A DNA stretch of 64,000 nt, taken from assembly GCF_052119705.1 (NCBI RefSeq), contig NZ_JBGQOP010000017.1:1-64000 (forward strand), in the 5' to 3' direction. The notes under the pieces are model-generated. The model was not told the DNA's origin, made no database searches, and saw only the letters and a list, made by a program, of their open reading frames with translations. The position numbers and the translations under genes are program-made. This stretch comes from Oceanimonas sp052119705. GTDB taxonomy: Bacteria > Pseudomonadota > Gammaproteobacteria > Enterobacterales > Aeromonadaceae. Every line of letters starts with the position of its first letter. Positions within the stretch are counted from its first letter, which is position 1. This document shows, in pieces, positions 52,360 through 62,254 of the stretch.

Positions 52360-54399
52360 TTAAAGCTCTTTATCCAGTTGCAACGATCGCACACCCTCTA
52401 ATATGCCCCCAGATAAGCCGGATTTAGGGTAGGGCACTTTACCTTGGTACCAAGGCTTACAAGGGCTAACGAGCTTGGGCTGATGCAGCGTCAGCTTGGG
52501 TGCGCGCCAAGTTTCGTCTAGTGTGATAGCCAGTTCGCGACAGCCCTTATCGTTAATCGCGCCTAACTCTAACTGCCAACCACCGGTTAAATCGACTTCG
52601 CCGCGCAATGCCAATAAATAACGCACACTTTGCAGCGCGCTGCCATCTAACTGCCAACGACCCTGGCTAATCGGGCCTTGTAAATCCAGCTGATCAATAA
52701 AGCTGTCGCCTTGGTTTAAATCCAGCGCCGCCAGTTTGGCATCCACTGTTTTAGCTTGCGCATAATCTTCACGTAGTCGCTGGCTGAGCCAGTTATCTAA
52801 GCCAAATTTCTCGATAAATATCTCCTGACCGCTCAAAGTGACTTGGCCTTGCCAGCTTGCCCTGTCTTCAAGATCGCCACTCAGCTCGGCATTAATATCA
52901 GCTTGGCCTGAAAAATTGCGATCCGCCTTCAACCAACGTGATAAGGGGCGTAAAGACAACGCTGTGCCGATTAATTGCGCTTTACCGACGTAAGGCGGAT
53001 ATAAGCTCAACTTGCCGCTTAACGCTATTTGGCCCTCCAGCGCGTCACCGCTAAGCTCAGTTAGCCACAGATGCGTATCGTCCAACTTAGCCTTCGTCTT
53101 GCCTTGGCGGACAATTAAGCTATTAAAGGCCACTTCATTCCAGTTAGCTTCCGCTCGCGCTTGCTTACTTAACGCGCGCCATTGGCCAGCGGACCAAGCA
53201 ATATCGTTAACAAACAGCTCACCACCGATAATAGACAGCGGTAAATTTGGGTCCAGCGATAATAGCTCGCCATTATTGATGCTCAGTTTATGCAACCGTG
53301 TTTCAGGTAATGGCCAGCTCATCTCTGGCTGCCAAACAAACTTGTTATTGTGTAGCGCGAGCGAGTCGATATCGAGGCGACCTTCATCAGGGTGCCAGCT
53401 CAGCTCTGAGGTGACGTCGCCCTCATAGGCTTGGCCATTAATATTGAGGCTCAGCTGTTGTTTGCTGCTTAGCAGCTCACCTTGGTGTTTATCGAGGCGC
53501 AGCCAATCCATAACGGCTTCATCCGCCTGCCACTTACCGCTGGCATCGGGCAAGCCGCCCGCCGCCCAATCAAGGTAGCGCAGCTTGCCACTGATATTAT
53601 TGCTGGTGAGCACTGGGCTGGTGATGCTCACTTTATCGAGCACGGCTTTATTGATCAGTAAGCTCCAACCTGAGGCGAGTTCAGGCAAATGCTCAAACTG
53701 CAGTTGGTTACGGCTAAATTGTGGGGCGTTTAACGTCAGCTGCTGCTTGGGCCAGTTTACGATTACATTAGACTCGAATAAGCCATCGAATAAACGGCTT
53801 TTTAACTCGGTGAGTTGCAGCTGTTGTTGGCGCACTTGGCCATGAAAGGTCAGTTGCGCCATCTCTAAATTAGGTTGGGTAAGCTGGCGTGCTTGGCCGT
53901 TTAACTTAACATCCGCGCCCCATTGCCAGTGGCCATCTAACCTTGGCTGCCAATCACGCAATGTAAGATCCGCGCCTTTCGCCTGCCAACCTTGCCAGTC
54001 TAGGCTCAAGTTTTTGGTGGTTAGCTCTTCCACATGAATGTTGGCCAGATTATCTGGGAGCGCTAATTCGATGGCGTCGTCCAGCTGCAACTTGGCATCA
54101 ATAAGATCTAGGGTGGCAATACGCGTTTGGCCAGATAAGGGCGATAGGGTTTCCAGTTGCACATATACTTGGCGGGCATTAAACCACTCACCTAAGCGTA
54201 CATCTTCTGCCAGCAAGGTATGCGGATGCAGTGGATTAAAGCTGATGTTGCCAATGGATGCGTCGAGATCCGTGTGCTCATTCAGCCAAGCCAACACTGG
54301 CTGCTTTAAACGATTGGCATCAAACAGCGTTAGCAACAACCAAGCGGCAAGCAGTAACGCAAGCAAGGTAAATAGCAGATATTTGGCCAGCTTTTTCAT
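52360..54399 (-). CDS. AsmA-like envelope protein
   Basis: A 679-aa protein with one N-terminal membrane anchor (LAKYLLFTLLALLLAAWLLLTLF) and a long beta-strand-rich periplasmic part. The N-terminal AsmA pattern (ANRLKQPVLAWLNEHTDLDASIGNISF) and the repeated hydrophobic strands to the C-terminus fit the AsmA/YhjG group. Larger family members act as lipid-transfer bridges between the membranes. Whether this shorter one does so is not known. Its last residues run GGILEGVRSLQLDKEL. Confidence 0.83.
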   Translation of the reverse strand: MKKLAKYLLFTLLALLLAAWLLLTLFDANRLKQPVLAWLNEHTDLDASIGNISFNPLHPHTLLAEDVRLGEWFNARQVYVQLETLSPLSGQTRIATLDLIDAKLQLDDAIELALPDNLANIHVEELTTKNLSLDWQGWQAKGADLTLRDWQPRLDGHWQWGADVKLNGQARQLTQPNLEMAQLTFHGQVRQQQLQLTELKSRLFDGLFESNVIVNWPKQQLTLNAPQFSRNQLQFEHLPELASGWSLLINKAVLDKVSITSPVLTSNNISGKLRYLDWAAGGLPDASGKWQADEAVMDWLRLDKHQGELLSSKQQLSLNINGQAYEGDVTSELSWHPDEGRLDIDSLALHNNKFVWQPEMSWPLPETRLHKLSINNGELLSLDPNLPLSIIGGELFVNDIAWSAGQWRALSKQARAEANWNEVAFNSLIVRQGKTKAKLDDTHLWLTELSGDALEGQIALSGKLSLYPPYVGKAQLIGTALSLRPLSRWLKADRNFSGQADINAELSGDLEDRASWQGQVTLSGQEIFIEKFGLDNWLSQRLREDYAQAKTVDAKLAALDLNQGDSFIDQLDLQGPISQGRWQLDGSALQSVRYLLALRGEVDLTGGWQLELGAINDKGCRELAITLDETWRAPKLTLHQPKLVSPCKPWYQGKVPYPKSGLSGGILEGVRSLQLDKEL

Positions 54400-54610
54400 G
54401 CTCCATCCCTTTAGAATCCGAGACTTACATCATACATAGCCAGCAGGCATGAGGGAAACCTATGTACAGGGTGAAAAATGAAAGTTTGTATGCCTCATGA
54501 GAGATACATAATATGAAAGTACAAATCAAAAAAGTGGTAACTCTGCGTCATTGCGCATCCCTTCGGATGTATTGAGAACTTTTGACCTTTCTATTTGGGA
54601 GGAGCTATCT

Positions 54611-54814
54611 ATGACTGTCACCGTCACCGAAAATGGCCTGTTGTTTGAAAAGGTAGATCAGCTCAGAAAAGGCTGGTTTAATAATATTGGTGCGTCTGCA
54701 GCCGCTAATGAAGCTAAAGCCATGGAAAAAGACTTTGGTGATATGCAAAGCACCAGCTTTGCTGGATTGTCAGCATGCATTGCTGAATTTTTAGTCAAAG
54801 TGCATCTTGGCTAA
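54611..54814 (+). CDS. Small hypothetical protein (67 aa)
   Basis: The ATG at 54611 has a strong GGGAGGAG upstream, better than most genes here, which is the main reason to believe it. The 67-aa product begins MTVTVTENGLLFEKVDQLRK and has no signal peptide or clear helix bundle. I recognise no family. An 11-bp hairpin follows about 85 bp downstream. Confidence 0.55.
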   Translation: MTVTVTENGLLFEKVDQLRKGWFNNIGASAAANEAKAMEKDFGDMQSTSFAGLSACIAEFLVKVHLG

Positions 54815-54899
54815 AAAATAATTAATTTTGATAATAACTATCCCTGTCTGCTTTCTTCTGTTTATTGTGCTAGCCAGGCACACTACATATAGGCCAAAT

Positions 54900-54928
54900 A
54901 ACAAGCCATCCCATAGAGATGGCTTGTT
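54900..54928 (+). terminator. Hairpin between the 67-aa gene and the DUF2628 gene
   Basis: Perfect 11-bp stem AACAAGCCATC / GATGGCTTGTT with a 7-base loop. The tail has only scattered T (AGCAGTTTCTTTC), so termination is likely but not certain. Either flanking gene could use it. Confidence 0.55.
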
Positions 54929-54985
54929 AGCAGTTTCTTTCTGAACTAACGAAAGGACCAGTCACAATATAATAGTATTGCTTAA

Positions 54986-55810
54986 TTATAAGCTTCTTAT
55001 AAAAGACAAATGTTCTTGAGAGCCATCATGTAGTGTTAGGCCTAATGTAAAGCTACCATCGGTATCAAAATGTTGACGTATAGCCCAAGAGACGTGTTGA
55101 CCATCAGCTTGATTATACCCAATAGTGGTTATGTTATTATCTAAATCTACTGATTTTACGGTTACAGGGATCCTAACGTTATCAACAGAAATTGACTTCT
55201 TCTTGCCAAATAAAGAAAGGGTGATAACTTCTCCGCCACTATCGGCACGCCAAATGCCACTTACATCTGCAAGAGTTTGTGCTTTTGTTTCTTCTATATA
55301 AGCAGGGCTCAGAGTTGATATGCCAATAAGTACAGCAAACGCAATCACTGGAAATCCGATAGCGCCTACCTTAGTTGAAAATATAGATGGAATATCTTGC
55401 CACATGTTTTCGCTATGTACTTTTTTTCTATAAAAATCGTAGTTAGCTAACTGGGCACAAACTACTCCTGACGGAATCCAGTAAAAAACAGAAGGCAAAA
55501 TAATGCCAATTGTAGCCTCTACCAATGTGAGTAAAGATGCAAAAATCCACACTCCGCCTAATATTACAGCACCTTTCAACCACATTTTTTTGAAAAAGTA
55601 ATATAATGGACCAAAGAGAAAGGCTAAAATATTAAACGATACTTTTTGTTTCTCTTTAAATGGAAGGTTTTTATATTCAGTGGAGCTCATACACTTGTAT
55701 ATAAAGTTATCATCAGCTCCAATGTTCTTTAATGTGTTAAATTTAAGCTTCCACTTTTCATTTACATCTAATGTGCTGAAATTGTTTTCATTAGTGTCTT
55801 CTTTGGTCAT
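54986..55810 (-). CDS. DUF2628-domain membrane protein, AT-rich gene
   Basis: A 274-aa protein. The N-terminal part (about 15-140) has the DUF2628 look: a basic WKLKFNTLKN opening, then VSFNILAFLFGPLYYFFKKMWLKGA and further helices. A fourth hydrophobic segment (VGAIGFPVIAFAVLIGISTL) follows. The C-terminal about 95 residues form a soluble strand-rich domain (VSGIWRADSGGEVITLSLF, HVSWAIRQHFDTDGSFTLGLTLHDGS). The gene is clearly richer in A and T than the rest of the window, with many AAA, ATA and TTA codons, suggesting recent acquisition. Function unknown. Confidence 0.68.
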   Translation of the reverse strand: MTKEDTNENNFSTLDVNEKWKLKFNTLKNIGADDNFIYKCMSSTEYKNLPFKEKQKVSFNILAFLFGPLYYFFKKMWLKGAVILGGVWIFASLLTLVEATIGIILPSVFYWIPSGVVCAQLANYDFYRKKVHSENMWQDIPSIFSTKVGAIGFPVIAFAVLIGISTLSPAYIEETKAQTLADVSGIWRADSGGEVITLSLFGKKKSISVDNVRIPVTVKSVDLDNNITTIGYNQADGQHVSWAIRQHFDTDGSFTLGLTLHDGSQEHLSFIRSL

Positions 55811-56392
55811 AAAATATCCTTTATATTTTTAGGTTGTTTATTTAAATGTATCTTCGCGGTTAAAATTTAACGCATTAAAGTATAAAAAGTAAGTAGGAAC
55901 TTTTAGTACGAAAGACTAACTGTTTTTGAGAGGTTTTTAAAGTTTAATAACTATTTTTACGTAGACGTTGTCGTTACTGTGTCATAAAGCTGATGCAATA
56001 TTTCTAGCGGATGCAGTAGGGGGAGCTATACGTTGTATTCACGCCGAGTCGAAAGAGTAGTAGTGCTCTGCCCAAAGGCTGTTACTCATCATTTCAAGAA
56101 GCACGCCTCTTTAGTTTTGGTAGTTTGAAATTTTTCTGCTTACCGATCCAAGTTAGGTCTTAACCCGTTCCGCCTTCGGCGAAATGCGAGACACTTTAAC
56201 TACGACAAGCGTTCGCCTACAAACACACAGTGTTGCATTGTGAGTGTTGAATGTTGCCCGATTGAGTGAACTTAACTCAGCATTTATAACGAAAAATTCA
56301 ACACACGCTCGTGTATTCTGTGGCAAAAATAACTGTTTAATTTTGGGTTGGCTTGTCCCCTTCACGCCTCACCCTTTACTCCTCACAAAAAG
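55811..56392. other. Gene-free stretch with an inverted copy of a left-edge repeat
   Basis: No gene is supported. The left part is AT-rich like the DUF2628 gene. The right part (about 56155-56390) is related in inverted orientation to about 350-470: on the opposite strand it carries GTAGGCGAACG, then TCTCGCATTTCGCCG and GGCGGAAC, as well as the GGGGACAAGCC and AAAGGGTGA blocks, in a different order. Confidence 0.6.
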
Positions 56393-58465
56393 TCATACCT
56401 TCCCATAATGCTCTTTTTCACCCAGCCAGCGGCGGATCAGCGGGGCTGTGATTTCTGGGTGTTTATCTGCTAAATAGCGGGCTAGGCGTTGGATTTCCGG
56501 TAATAGATGTTGGTCGCGTATTAGGTCGGCAATTTTTAAGTCGGTGAGGCCGGTTTGTTTGGTGCCTAAAAGCTCGCCGGGGCCGCGAATTTCTAAGTCT
56601 TTTTGCGCAATAATAAAGCCGTCGTTGGTATCGCGTAACACACCTAGGCGTTGGCTGGCGGTTTTAGTGAGCGGCGCGTGATACAAGAGCACGCAATGCG
56701 AGGCCACCGCACCTCGGCCGACGCGGCCGCGTAATTGGTGTAGTTGTGCCAAGCCTAAGCGCTCGGGGTTTTCGATGATCATTAACGAGGCATTAGGTAC
56801 GTCTACGCCGACTTCGATGACGGTGGTGGCCACCAATAAATCTATGTGGCCGGCCTTAAAGTCCGCCATTACCGTAAGCTTTTCGGCGGGCTTCATCCGG
56901 CCATGCACGAGTCCTACTTTTAATTCGGGCAATTGCGCGGTGAGCTCGGTGGCGGTGTCTTCAGCGGCTTGGCATTCTAATACTTCCGACTCGTCAATCA
57001 GGGTGCACACCCAATAGGCTTGGCGACCTTGCTCACGGCAAACTTCTCGCACCCGAGCCACAATTTCTTCGCGTCGGGTATCTGGCATGGCGACGGTTGT
57101 TACCGGTGTGCGGCCCGGTGGCAGTTCATCGATAATGGAGGTGTCGAGATCCGCGTAGGCGGTCATGGCCAAGGTGCGCGGAATAGGGGTGGCGGTCATT
57201 ATCAATTGGTGGGGGTAAAATTCCCCTTGGCTGCCTTTTTCACGCAGTGCCAAACGCTGATGCACACCAAAACGGTGTTGTTCATCGATAATCACCAGTT
57301 CCAACGCATCAAATTGTACTTGTTCCTGAAACAGCGCATGAGTGCCGACTATCATGCCCACTTCGCCGCTGGCCAGCCGCGCTAGCTGCTCGGCGCGGGC
57401 CTTGCCTTTTACCTTGCCAGCCAGCCAGCCCACTTGAATGCCTAATGGCGCCAACCAAGCGGCAAAGTTATTGGCGTGTTGTTCGGCTAACAGTTCAGTG
57501 GGCGCCATGAGTGCTACTTGGCCCTGATTACCTATCACCTGTAGTGCGGCCAGTGCCGCCACCAGTGTTTTACCTGAGCCCACGTCGCCTTGTACTAGGC
57601 GCATCATGGGCACCGGCTTGGCTAAGTCACGGGCGATTTCTGCTACGACTCTTTGCTGAGCATTGGTAGGCGTAAAAGGCAATTTCGCTAAAAAATCGCT
57701 CATTAATTGCTCGGGATAACGCATGCTCCGCGCCTGATGAGCTTGGCTTTGCTCACGCACTTTGAGTACAGAAAGATTATGAGCCAGTAACTCTTCCATA
57801 ATTAAGCGTTGCTGGGCGGGATGCGAGCCTTGCTCTAGGGTGAATAAATCCACGCCTGCCGGCGGACGGTGCAATAACTGCAGCGCTTCATTTAAGCTGA
57901 CTTGTTTGTCGTATAAGCCGCTGGGTAACCATTCTTGTAATGGCGTTTGCTTGAGCAAGATAAGTGCTTGGTCGGTGAGTTGACGCAGAGTAATTTGGCG
58001 CAAGCCTTCGGTGGCGCCATAAACCGGCGTGAGATTCGCTTCGCCCGTTATCGCTTGGTCGCCCAGCTGCAGGCTATATTCCGGGTGGATAATTTCTAGG
58101 CCATGCTGGCCGGGGCGAATTTCGCCGAAGGCACGAATGTTAGTGCCGGCGGTCAGGTTGCTCATTTGTGCGGCGGCAAAGTTGAAAAAGCGCAGCGTCA
58201 GGCTGCCGCTGTCGTCGCGCATGCGGCATAACAGCATGCGCTTGCGGCCATAGCTAATATTGCTATCGACGATTTCACCGATCACAGACACGTGCATGCC
58301 GGGCATCAAATCAGCAATGGCATGCACGCGGGTGCGGTCTTCGTAGCGCAGCGGCAGATGGAATAGCAAATCTTGCACCGTGCTCAAACCGAGCCGTTGC
58401 AGCTTTTCTAACATCTTGTCGCCGACGCCCTTGAGCAGACTGAGCGACATCTTGTCCAGATTCAT
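56393..58465 (-). CDS. recG: ATP-dependent DNA helicase RecG
   Basis: Branch-migration helicase that rescues stalled replication forks. It is 690 aa, the usual length being about 693. The N-terminal wedge/OB part (about 50-160) binds branched DNA. Helicase motifs are LVQGDVGSGKTLVA (Walker A), IIDEQHRFGVHQR (DEQH box), TATPIPRTLAM, LVHGRMKP, ATTVIEVGVDVPNAS and QLRGRVGRGA. The TRG-type C-terminal hairpin region is complete. No spoT or trmH is adjacent. Confidence 0.97.
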   Translation of the reverse strand: MNLDKMSLSLLKGVGDKMLEKLQRLGLSTVQDLLFHLPLRYEDRTRVHAIADLMPGMHVSVIGEIVDSNISYGRKRMLLCRMRDDSGSLTLRFFNFAAAQMSNLTAGTNIRAFGEIRPGQHGLEIIHPEYSLQLGDQAITGEANLTPVYGATEGLRQITLRQLTDQALILLKQTPLQEWLPSGLYDKQVSLNEALQLLHRPPAGVDLFTLEQGSHPAQQRLIMEELLAHNLSVLKVREQSQAHQARSMRYPEQLMSDFLAKLPFTPTNAQQRVVAEIARDLAKPVPMMRLVQGDVGSGKTLVAALAALQVIGNQGQVALMAPTELLAEQHANNFAAWLAPLGIQVGWLAGKVKGKARAEQLARLASGEVGMIVGTHALFQEQVQFDALELVIIDEQHRFGVHQRLALREKGSQGEFYPHQLIMTATPIPRTLAMTAYADLDTSIIDELPPGRTPVTTVAMPDTRREEIVARVREVCREQGRQAYWVCTLIDESEVLECQAAEDTATELTAQLPELKVGLVHGRMKPAEKLTVMADFKAGHIDLLVATTVIEVGVDVPNASLMIIENPERLGLAQLHQLRGRVGRGAVASHCVLLYHAPLTKTASQRLGVLRDTNDGFIIAQKDLEIRGPGELLGTKQTGLTDLKIADLIRDQHLLPEIQRLARYLADKHPEITAPLIRRWLGEKEHYGKV

Positions 58466-58896
58466 AACGGCCTCACCCTGTAAATATGTACAGAGAATAG
58501 CAAAGCCTCGAAGAAAAAGGCAGAAGAGCAGCGCCGAGCGCCTAGCATCAGGCGCCTAGCCAACATATAAACACCACTCTTGGGCTAGCTTGGTGCATCA
58601 GAACCTACTGCGTAGGTTTTCGCGGCTAAAGCGCGCGACTACATTCTTGCAATATGCCTATATCGGCGTCGCTGTTGGCTCGTCCTCTTACTCTTTACGC
58701 TTCACCCCTCACCAATTTATTCAGAACTGATCACTATTGTTCCTTGTTTTGTCCGTGCCTTCCGTGGCAAATAACTCTAGTCACTAAGATCCAAAGCGAG
58801 CGGCTGATGGTCATCAGTAAGGCGACCAATAAAAAAACGCCGAGCTCTGGGAGTTCGGCGTTTTGTTTGGTGTTGAGCTAGGTGCTTGGCGCTGTG
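58466..58896. other. Gene-free stretch between recG and pssA
   Basis: No gene is supported. It contains an inverted GCGCCTAG/CTAGGCGC pair (about 58537-58561), a short 'aaagcgcgcgactacattc' motif like one at the left edge, a 'tcactattgttccttgttttgtccgtg' segment near 58731 related to 52157, and the pssA terminator. Confidence 0.6.
58831..58865 (-). terminator. Terminator of pssA
   Basis: Hairpin AAAACGCCGA-CTC / GAG-TCGGCGTTTT with a three-base loop, T run on the - strand, 32 bp after the pssA stop. Confidence 0.88.
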
Positions 58897-60246
58897 TTAA
58901 AGCAATCTCTTCAATAGCACATTGGCGCGGGTGCGTTGTACGCGCTTGAGCAGCTTTTGCACGGGGAGCGGATAATCGGTCATTTCTTCGATTTCTGAGA
59001 AATGTTCGATACGCTGGCAGTGTTCGAGAATATTATTTTTCTCTGCTGCAAAGCTGGGTTGCAATAATTGCTCAGGATCTTGCAATAACAGGCCATTTTC
59101 TAAATCTAGCCCCCAAGCGCGGGGATTAAGATTATTGCCGGTTATGATCGCTAAGTCGTCATCGACAAAAATGCCTTTCAGGTGATAAGAATTGCGCTCA
59201 TGGCGCCAGAGCATGATGTTCAACTTACCCTGATAAATCGCCGTTTGATGGGCGCGGGCAAAGCGGCGCAAGTTAGTTTCATACAAGTAAGGTAAGCCGC
59301 CTATGGTGCGAAATGGCTCATCGGGTGGAATATAAAAGTCATTGGCGGTTTTATCGCCAATGACTAAGGTGACGCTCACGCCTTTCTTTAATAGGGTGCG
59401 CACGTCTTTGGCCAGCGGTTTGGGTAAATTGAAATAAGGCGTACAAATAAACAGCTGTTGTTCGCTGCTGCGCAATACGGTACGTATCATGCGATTGAGC
59501 CGATTGCCTCTTTTACCTAAGCCCGCTAAAGGGGTGACTGCCACTTGACCGGCTTGGCGCTCTTCATTGGCAAACTGATATTGAGTGCGCTTCATCTGCG
59601 GTTTAAATTGGCGGATCACGCCGCGTAGTTGCCGAGCCGAGGGAATAGCTGACTCCAGCAAAGAAGGCACTGCCGGATTTTGCATAAATAGCCGCGTCAT
59701 ATAATCGACCATGGTATCGGCAAGTTCTGCATCGCTGAATTGGTGATAGCGATCGAAACGGTAACGCTCCTCTTGATGCAGGTAAATGTCGTTGAGGCTG
59801 GCGCCGGAATAGAGCAAGGTGTTGTCGAACACGAAGCCTTTTAAATGCAGTACGCCCAGTATTTCTCGGCCTTTAACTGGTACGCCGTAAATATTAATTT
59901 GCTCGGCGTAACGCTCGGCAAATTCTTGGTACATCTTATGGTTGCCGCCTTGGCCTTTTTGGCCGATCAAGCCCCGTTGGGCGCGATGAAAGTCCACGAA
60001 CAAGCAAATATCCAACTCCGGTGCGGCTTGTTTGGCTTCATAGAGGGCGGTCAAAATTTCGCGGCCCGCTGCATCGTCTTGTAAATACAGGGCCACTAAA
60101 TAGATGCGTTGTTGTGCGGCTGCAATGAGCTCCAGCAACCTTTGCTTAAAGCTTTGTGCCGAATACAAAATTTGTATTTGGTCTGCATTCACCGCCAAGC
60201 TTGGCAGGCGGTGCAATAGGGTGCGGTAATGATGAGCTAATGGCAT
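58897..60246 (-). CDS. pssA: CDP-diacylglycerol-serine O-phosphatidyltransferase
   Basis: Makes phosphatidylserine, the precursor of phosphatidylethanolamine, at the inner membrane. It is 449 aa, against 451 in E. coli, and belongs to the PLD superfamily. HKD motif 1 is HLKGFVFDNTLLYSGASLND (near 134). Motif 2 is HLKGIFVDDDLAIITGNNLN (near 354). A basic C-terminus (LKRVQRTRANVLLKRLL) fits peripheral membrane binding. Monocistronic with its own terminator. Confidence 0.95.
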   Translation of the reverse strand: MPLAHHYRTLLHRLPSLAVNADQIQILYSAQSFKQRLLELIAAAQQRIYLVALYLQDDAAGREILTALYEAKQAAPELDICLFVDFHRAQRGLIGQKGQGGNHKMYQEFAERYAEQINIYGVPVKGREILGVLHLKGFVFDNTLLYSGASLNDIYLHQEERYRFDRYHQFSDAELADTMVDYMTRLFMQNPAVPSLLESAIPSARQLRGVIRQFKPQMKRTQYQFANEERQAGQVAVTPLAGLGKRGNRLNRMIRTVLRSSEQQLFICTPYFNLPKPLAKDVRTLLKKGVSVTLVIGDKTANDFYIPPDEPFRTIGGLPYLYETNLRRFARAHQTAIYQGKLNIMLWRHERNSYHLKGIFVDDDLAIITGNNLNPRAWGLDLENGLLLQDPEQLLQPSFAAEKNNILEHCQRIEHFSEIEEMTDYPLPVQKLLKRVQRTRANVLLKRLL

Positions 60247-60353
60247 AAATGAATCCGTTTAATGGTTGGCGCTTAAGACCATACTTAAGCGCCAATATGC
60301 GGTTGCAGTTTAGCGAATTTTAGCCGTGGGCGGCAAATGACAGTGTTCAGGCA

Positions 60354-62144
60354 TTATAGGGCTTGAGTGGCTTGTTTTAGCCAAACCAAGTCGAGCCCGC
60401 TTAGCTGTGGGCTGATTTTTTCCCATACTTGGCCATGATATTGGTTTAGCCAATCGATATGCTTAGGCTCCAGCCAGTCAGTATCTACTAAGCGCCGATC
60501 AAAAGGCACAAAAGTCAGGGTTTCAAATGCAAATACCGGAATATCACCAACCATACTGGCGGGCTGCACCACTTGTAGGTTTTCACAACGTATACCGAAG
60601 GCATTTTCCCGATAATAACCCGGTTCGTTAGACACTATCATGCCGGTGGTGAGTGCGGTTTGGCTGCCTTTGGGTGAAATACGCTGGGGGCCTTCGTGCA
60701 CGCTTAAATAATGGCCCACGCCATGGCCGGTGCCGTGATCGAAGTTATAGCCTTGTTGCCACAAGGGCTGGCGCGCTAATACATCGAGTTGCTGGCCACA
60801 GGTGTTGGCCGGAAAACGGGCGCTCGCTAAGTCGATATGGCCGCGCAATACCAGCGTAAACAGCTTTTTCATTTCTGCATCTGGCTGGCCGACCGCCACT
60901 GTGCGAGTAATGTCTGTGGTGCCATCCAGATATTGTCCGCCTGAGTCTACTAGGTAAATCGCATCTTGACCTAAGCGGCGCGGCGTACCATTTAAGTGAT
61001 GATAGTGGCACATAGCCGCATTGGAACCTAGGGCAGAAATAGTGCTAAAGCTGGGTTCGACAAACTCTGAGTTTTCGGCGCGAAACGCTTCTAGCTTATC
61101 GGCCAAGCTGCCTTCATCTTCCTGTTCGGGATTGGCTTGGCCGACGCGCGCATCTAACCAAGCCAAGAAGCGGCACATGGCGGCGCCATCGCGCAAATGC
61201 GCGGCGCGGCTGCCGTTGACTTCTATCGGATTTTTGCAGGCTTTGGGTAGCATGCAAGGATCTTCACCATACACTAGCTCGGCGCCGGCCTCGCTTAGGG
61301 TAAGCGCGCTCCACGCGTTGGCGGTAGTGGCATCTAACTGCACGCGCGCGCCTTTTTTACCGAGTGCGTGCAGTGCGCCTGTGACGTCTGTCATCGGCTG
61401 CAAAGTCACATCAGAGCCGCAGTGGCCGCTTAAATCTAGACCGGAAAATTTAGCGGGATCGGCAAATAACTGCAGGCTGCCATCTTTATGCAAGAGCGCG
61501 AAGCTCAACACCACGGGCAGGCAGGGAATGTCGCGGCCGCGAATATTGAGCAGCCAGTTAATAGGTTCGGCTTGAGTAAATAATTGCGCGTCTATATTCG
61601 CTGCCGCTAAATCTTGGGCGATACGGCTGCGTTTGGCTTGGCTGTGCTGGCCGCTGTAGTCTTGGCTGAGTAATAGGGCGGGATTGGCCGTGGGCTGTGG
61701 GCGGTCGTGCCACTGGGCATCGATTAAGTTCTCGGATACGGGCACTAAGGTGATGCCTTTGGCCGCTAATTTAGGTTGCGCATTTTGATACCACTGCTGG
61801 CTGTGCAAATGCGCATCAAAGCCCACGCTATCTCCGTTACGCAGTTGGCTGAGCAGCCAATCGAGATAAGGCTCACTCATTAAGTGATGATAATTAAACA
61901 AAGCAGCCGCACATTGCTGGCGCACTTGCACCGTGTAGCGGCCATCGACGAAGATGGCGGCGTGTTCAGGCAATATTAGGCTAACACCGGCCGAGCCGGT
62001 AAAGCCGGTGAGCCAGGCCAAACGCTCTGCATAGGGCGGAATATACTCACCCAGATGTTCGTCATCGTGGGGCACAATAAACGCCTGCAGATGTTGGGCG
62101 GCCATGGTGTGGCGGATCGCCGCGAGACGCTGAGCGTGAGGCAT
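60354..62144 (-). CDS. Xaa-Pro aminopeptidase (M24B, long form)
   Basis: A dinuclear metal peptidase that removes an N-terminal residue before proline. I choose the ATG at 62144 (596 aa), which has AGGAG seven bases upstream. The in-frame start 99 bases earlier has none. Two N-terminal creatinase-like domains (about 1-310) precede the pita-bread domain. Metal and catalytic residues are in YLVDSGGQYLDGTTDITRTV, FDHGTGHGVGHYLSVHEGP and MIVSNEPGYYRENAFGIRCEN. The three-domain long form resembles eukaryotic APP1 more than E. coli PepP. Confidence 0.94.
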   Translation of the reverse strand: MPHAQRLAAIRHTMAAQHLQAFIVPHDDEHLGEYIPPYAERLAWLTGFTGSAGVSLILPEHAAIFVDGRYTVQVRQQCAAALFNYHHLMSEPYLDWLLSQLRNGDSVGFDAHLHSQQWYQNAQPKLAAKGITLVPVSENLIDAQWHDRPQPTANPALLLSQDYSGQHSQAKRSRIAQDLAAANIDAQLFTQAEPINWLLNIRGRDIPCLPVVLSFALLHKDGSLQLFADPAKFSGLDLSGHCGSDVTLQPMTDVTGALHALGKKGARVQLDATTANAWSALTLSEAGAELVYGEDPCMLPKACKNPIEVNGSRAAHLRDGAAMCRFLAWLDARVGQANPEQEDEGSLADKLEAFRAENSEFVEPSFSTISALGSNAAMCHYHHLNGTPRRLGQDAIYLVDSGGQYLDGTTDITRTVAVGQPDAEMKKLFTLVLRGHIDLASARFPANTCGQQLDVLARQPLWQQGYNFDHGTGHGVGHYLSVHEGPQRISPKGSQTALTTGMIVSNEPGYYRENAFGIRCENLQVVQPASMVGDIPVFAFETLTFVPFDRRLVDTDWLEPKHIDWLNQYHGQVWEKISPQLSGLDLVWLKQATQAL

Positions 62145-62254
62145 GTGGGCTCCTAATGAGAATTTAATAGTAAAATAAGGCCAGTCTTTGAGAACAGAAT
62201 TCAGCACATAAGTCACTGTACGCTGCCCGCTTAGCGTTGGCAAAAAGTGGCGGT

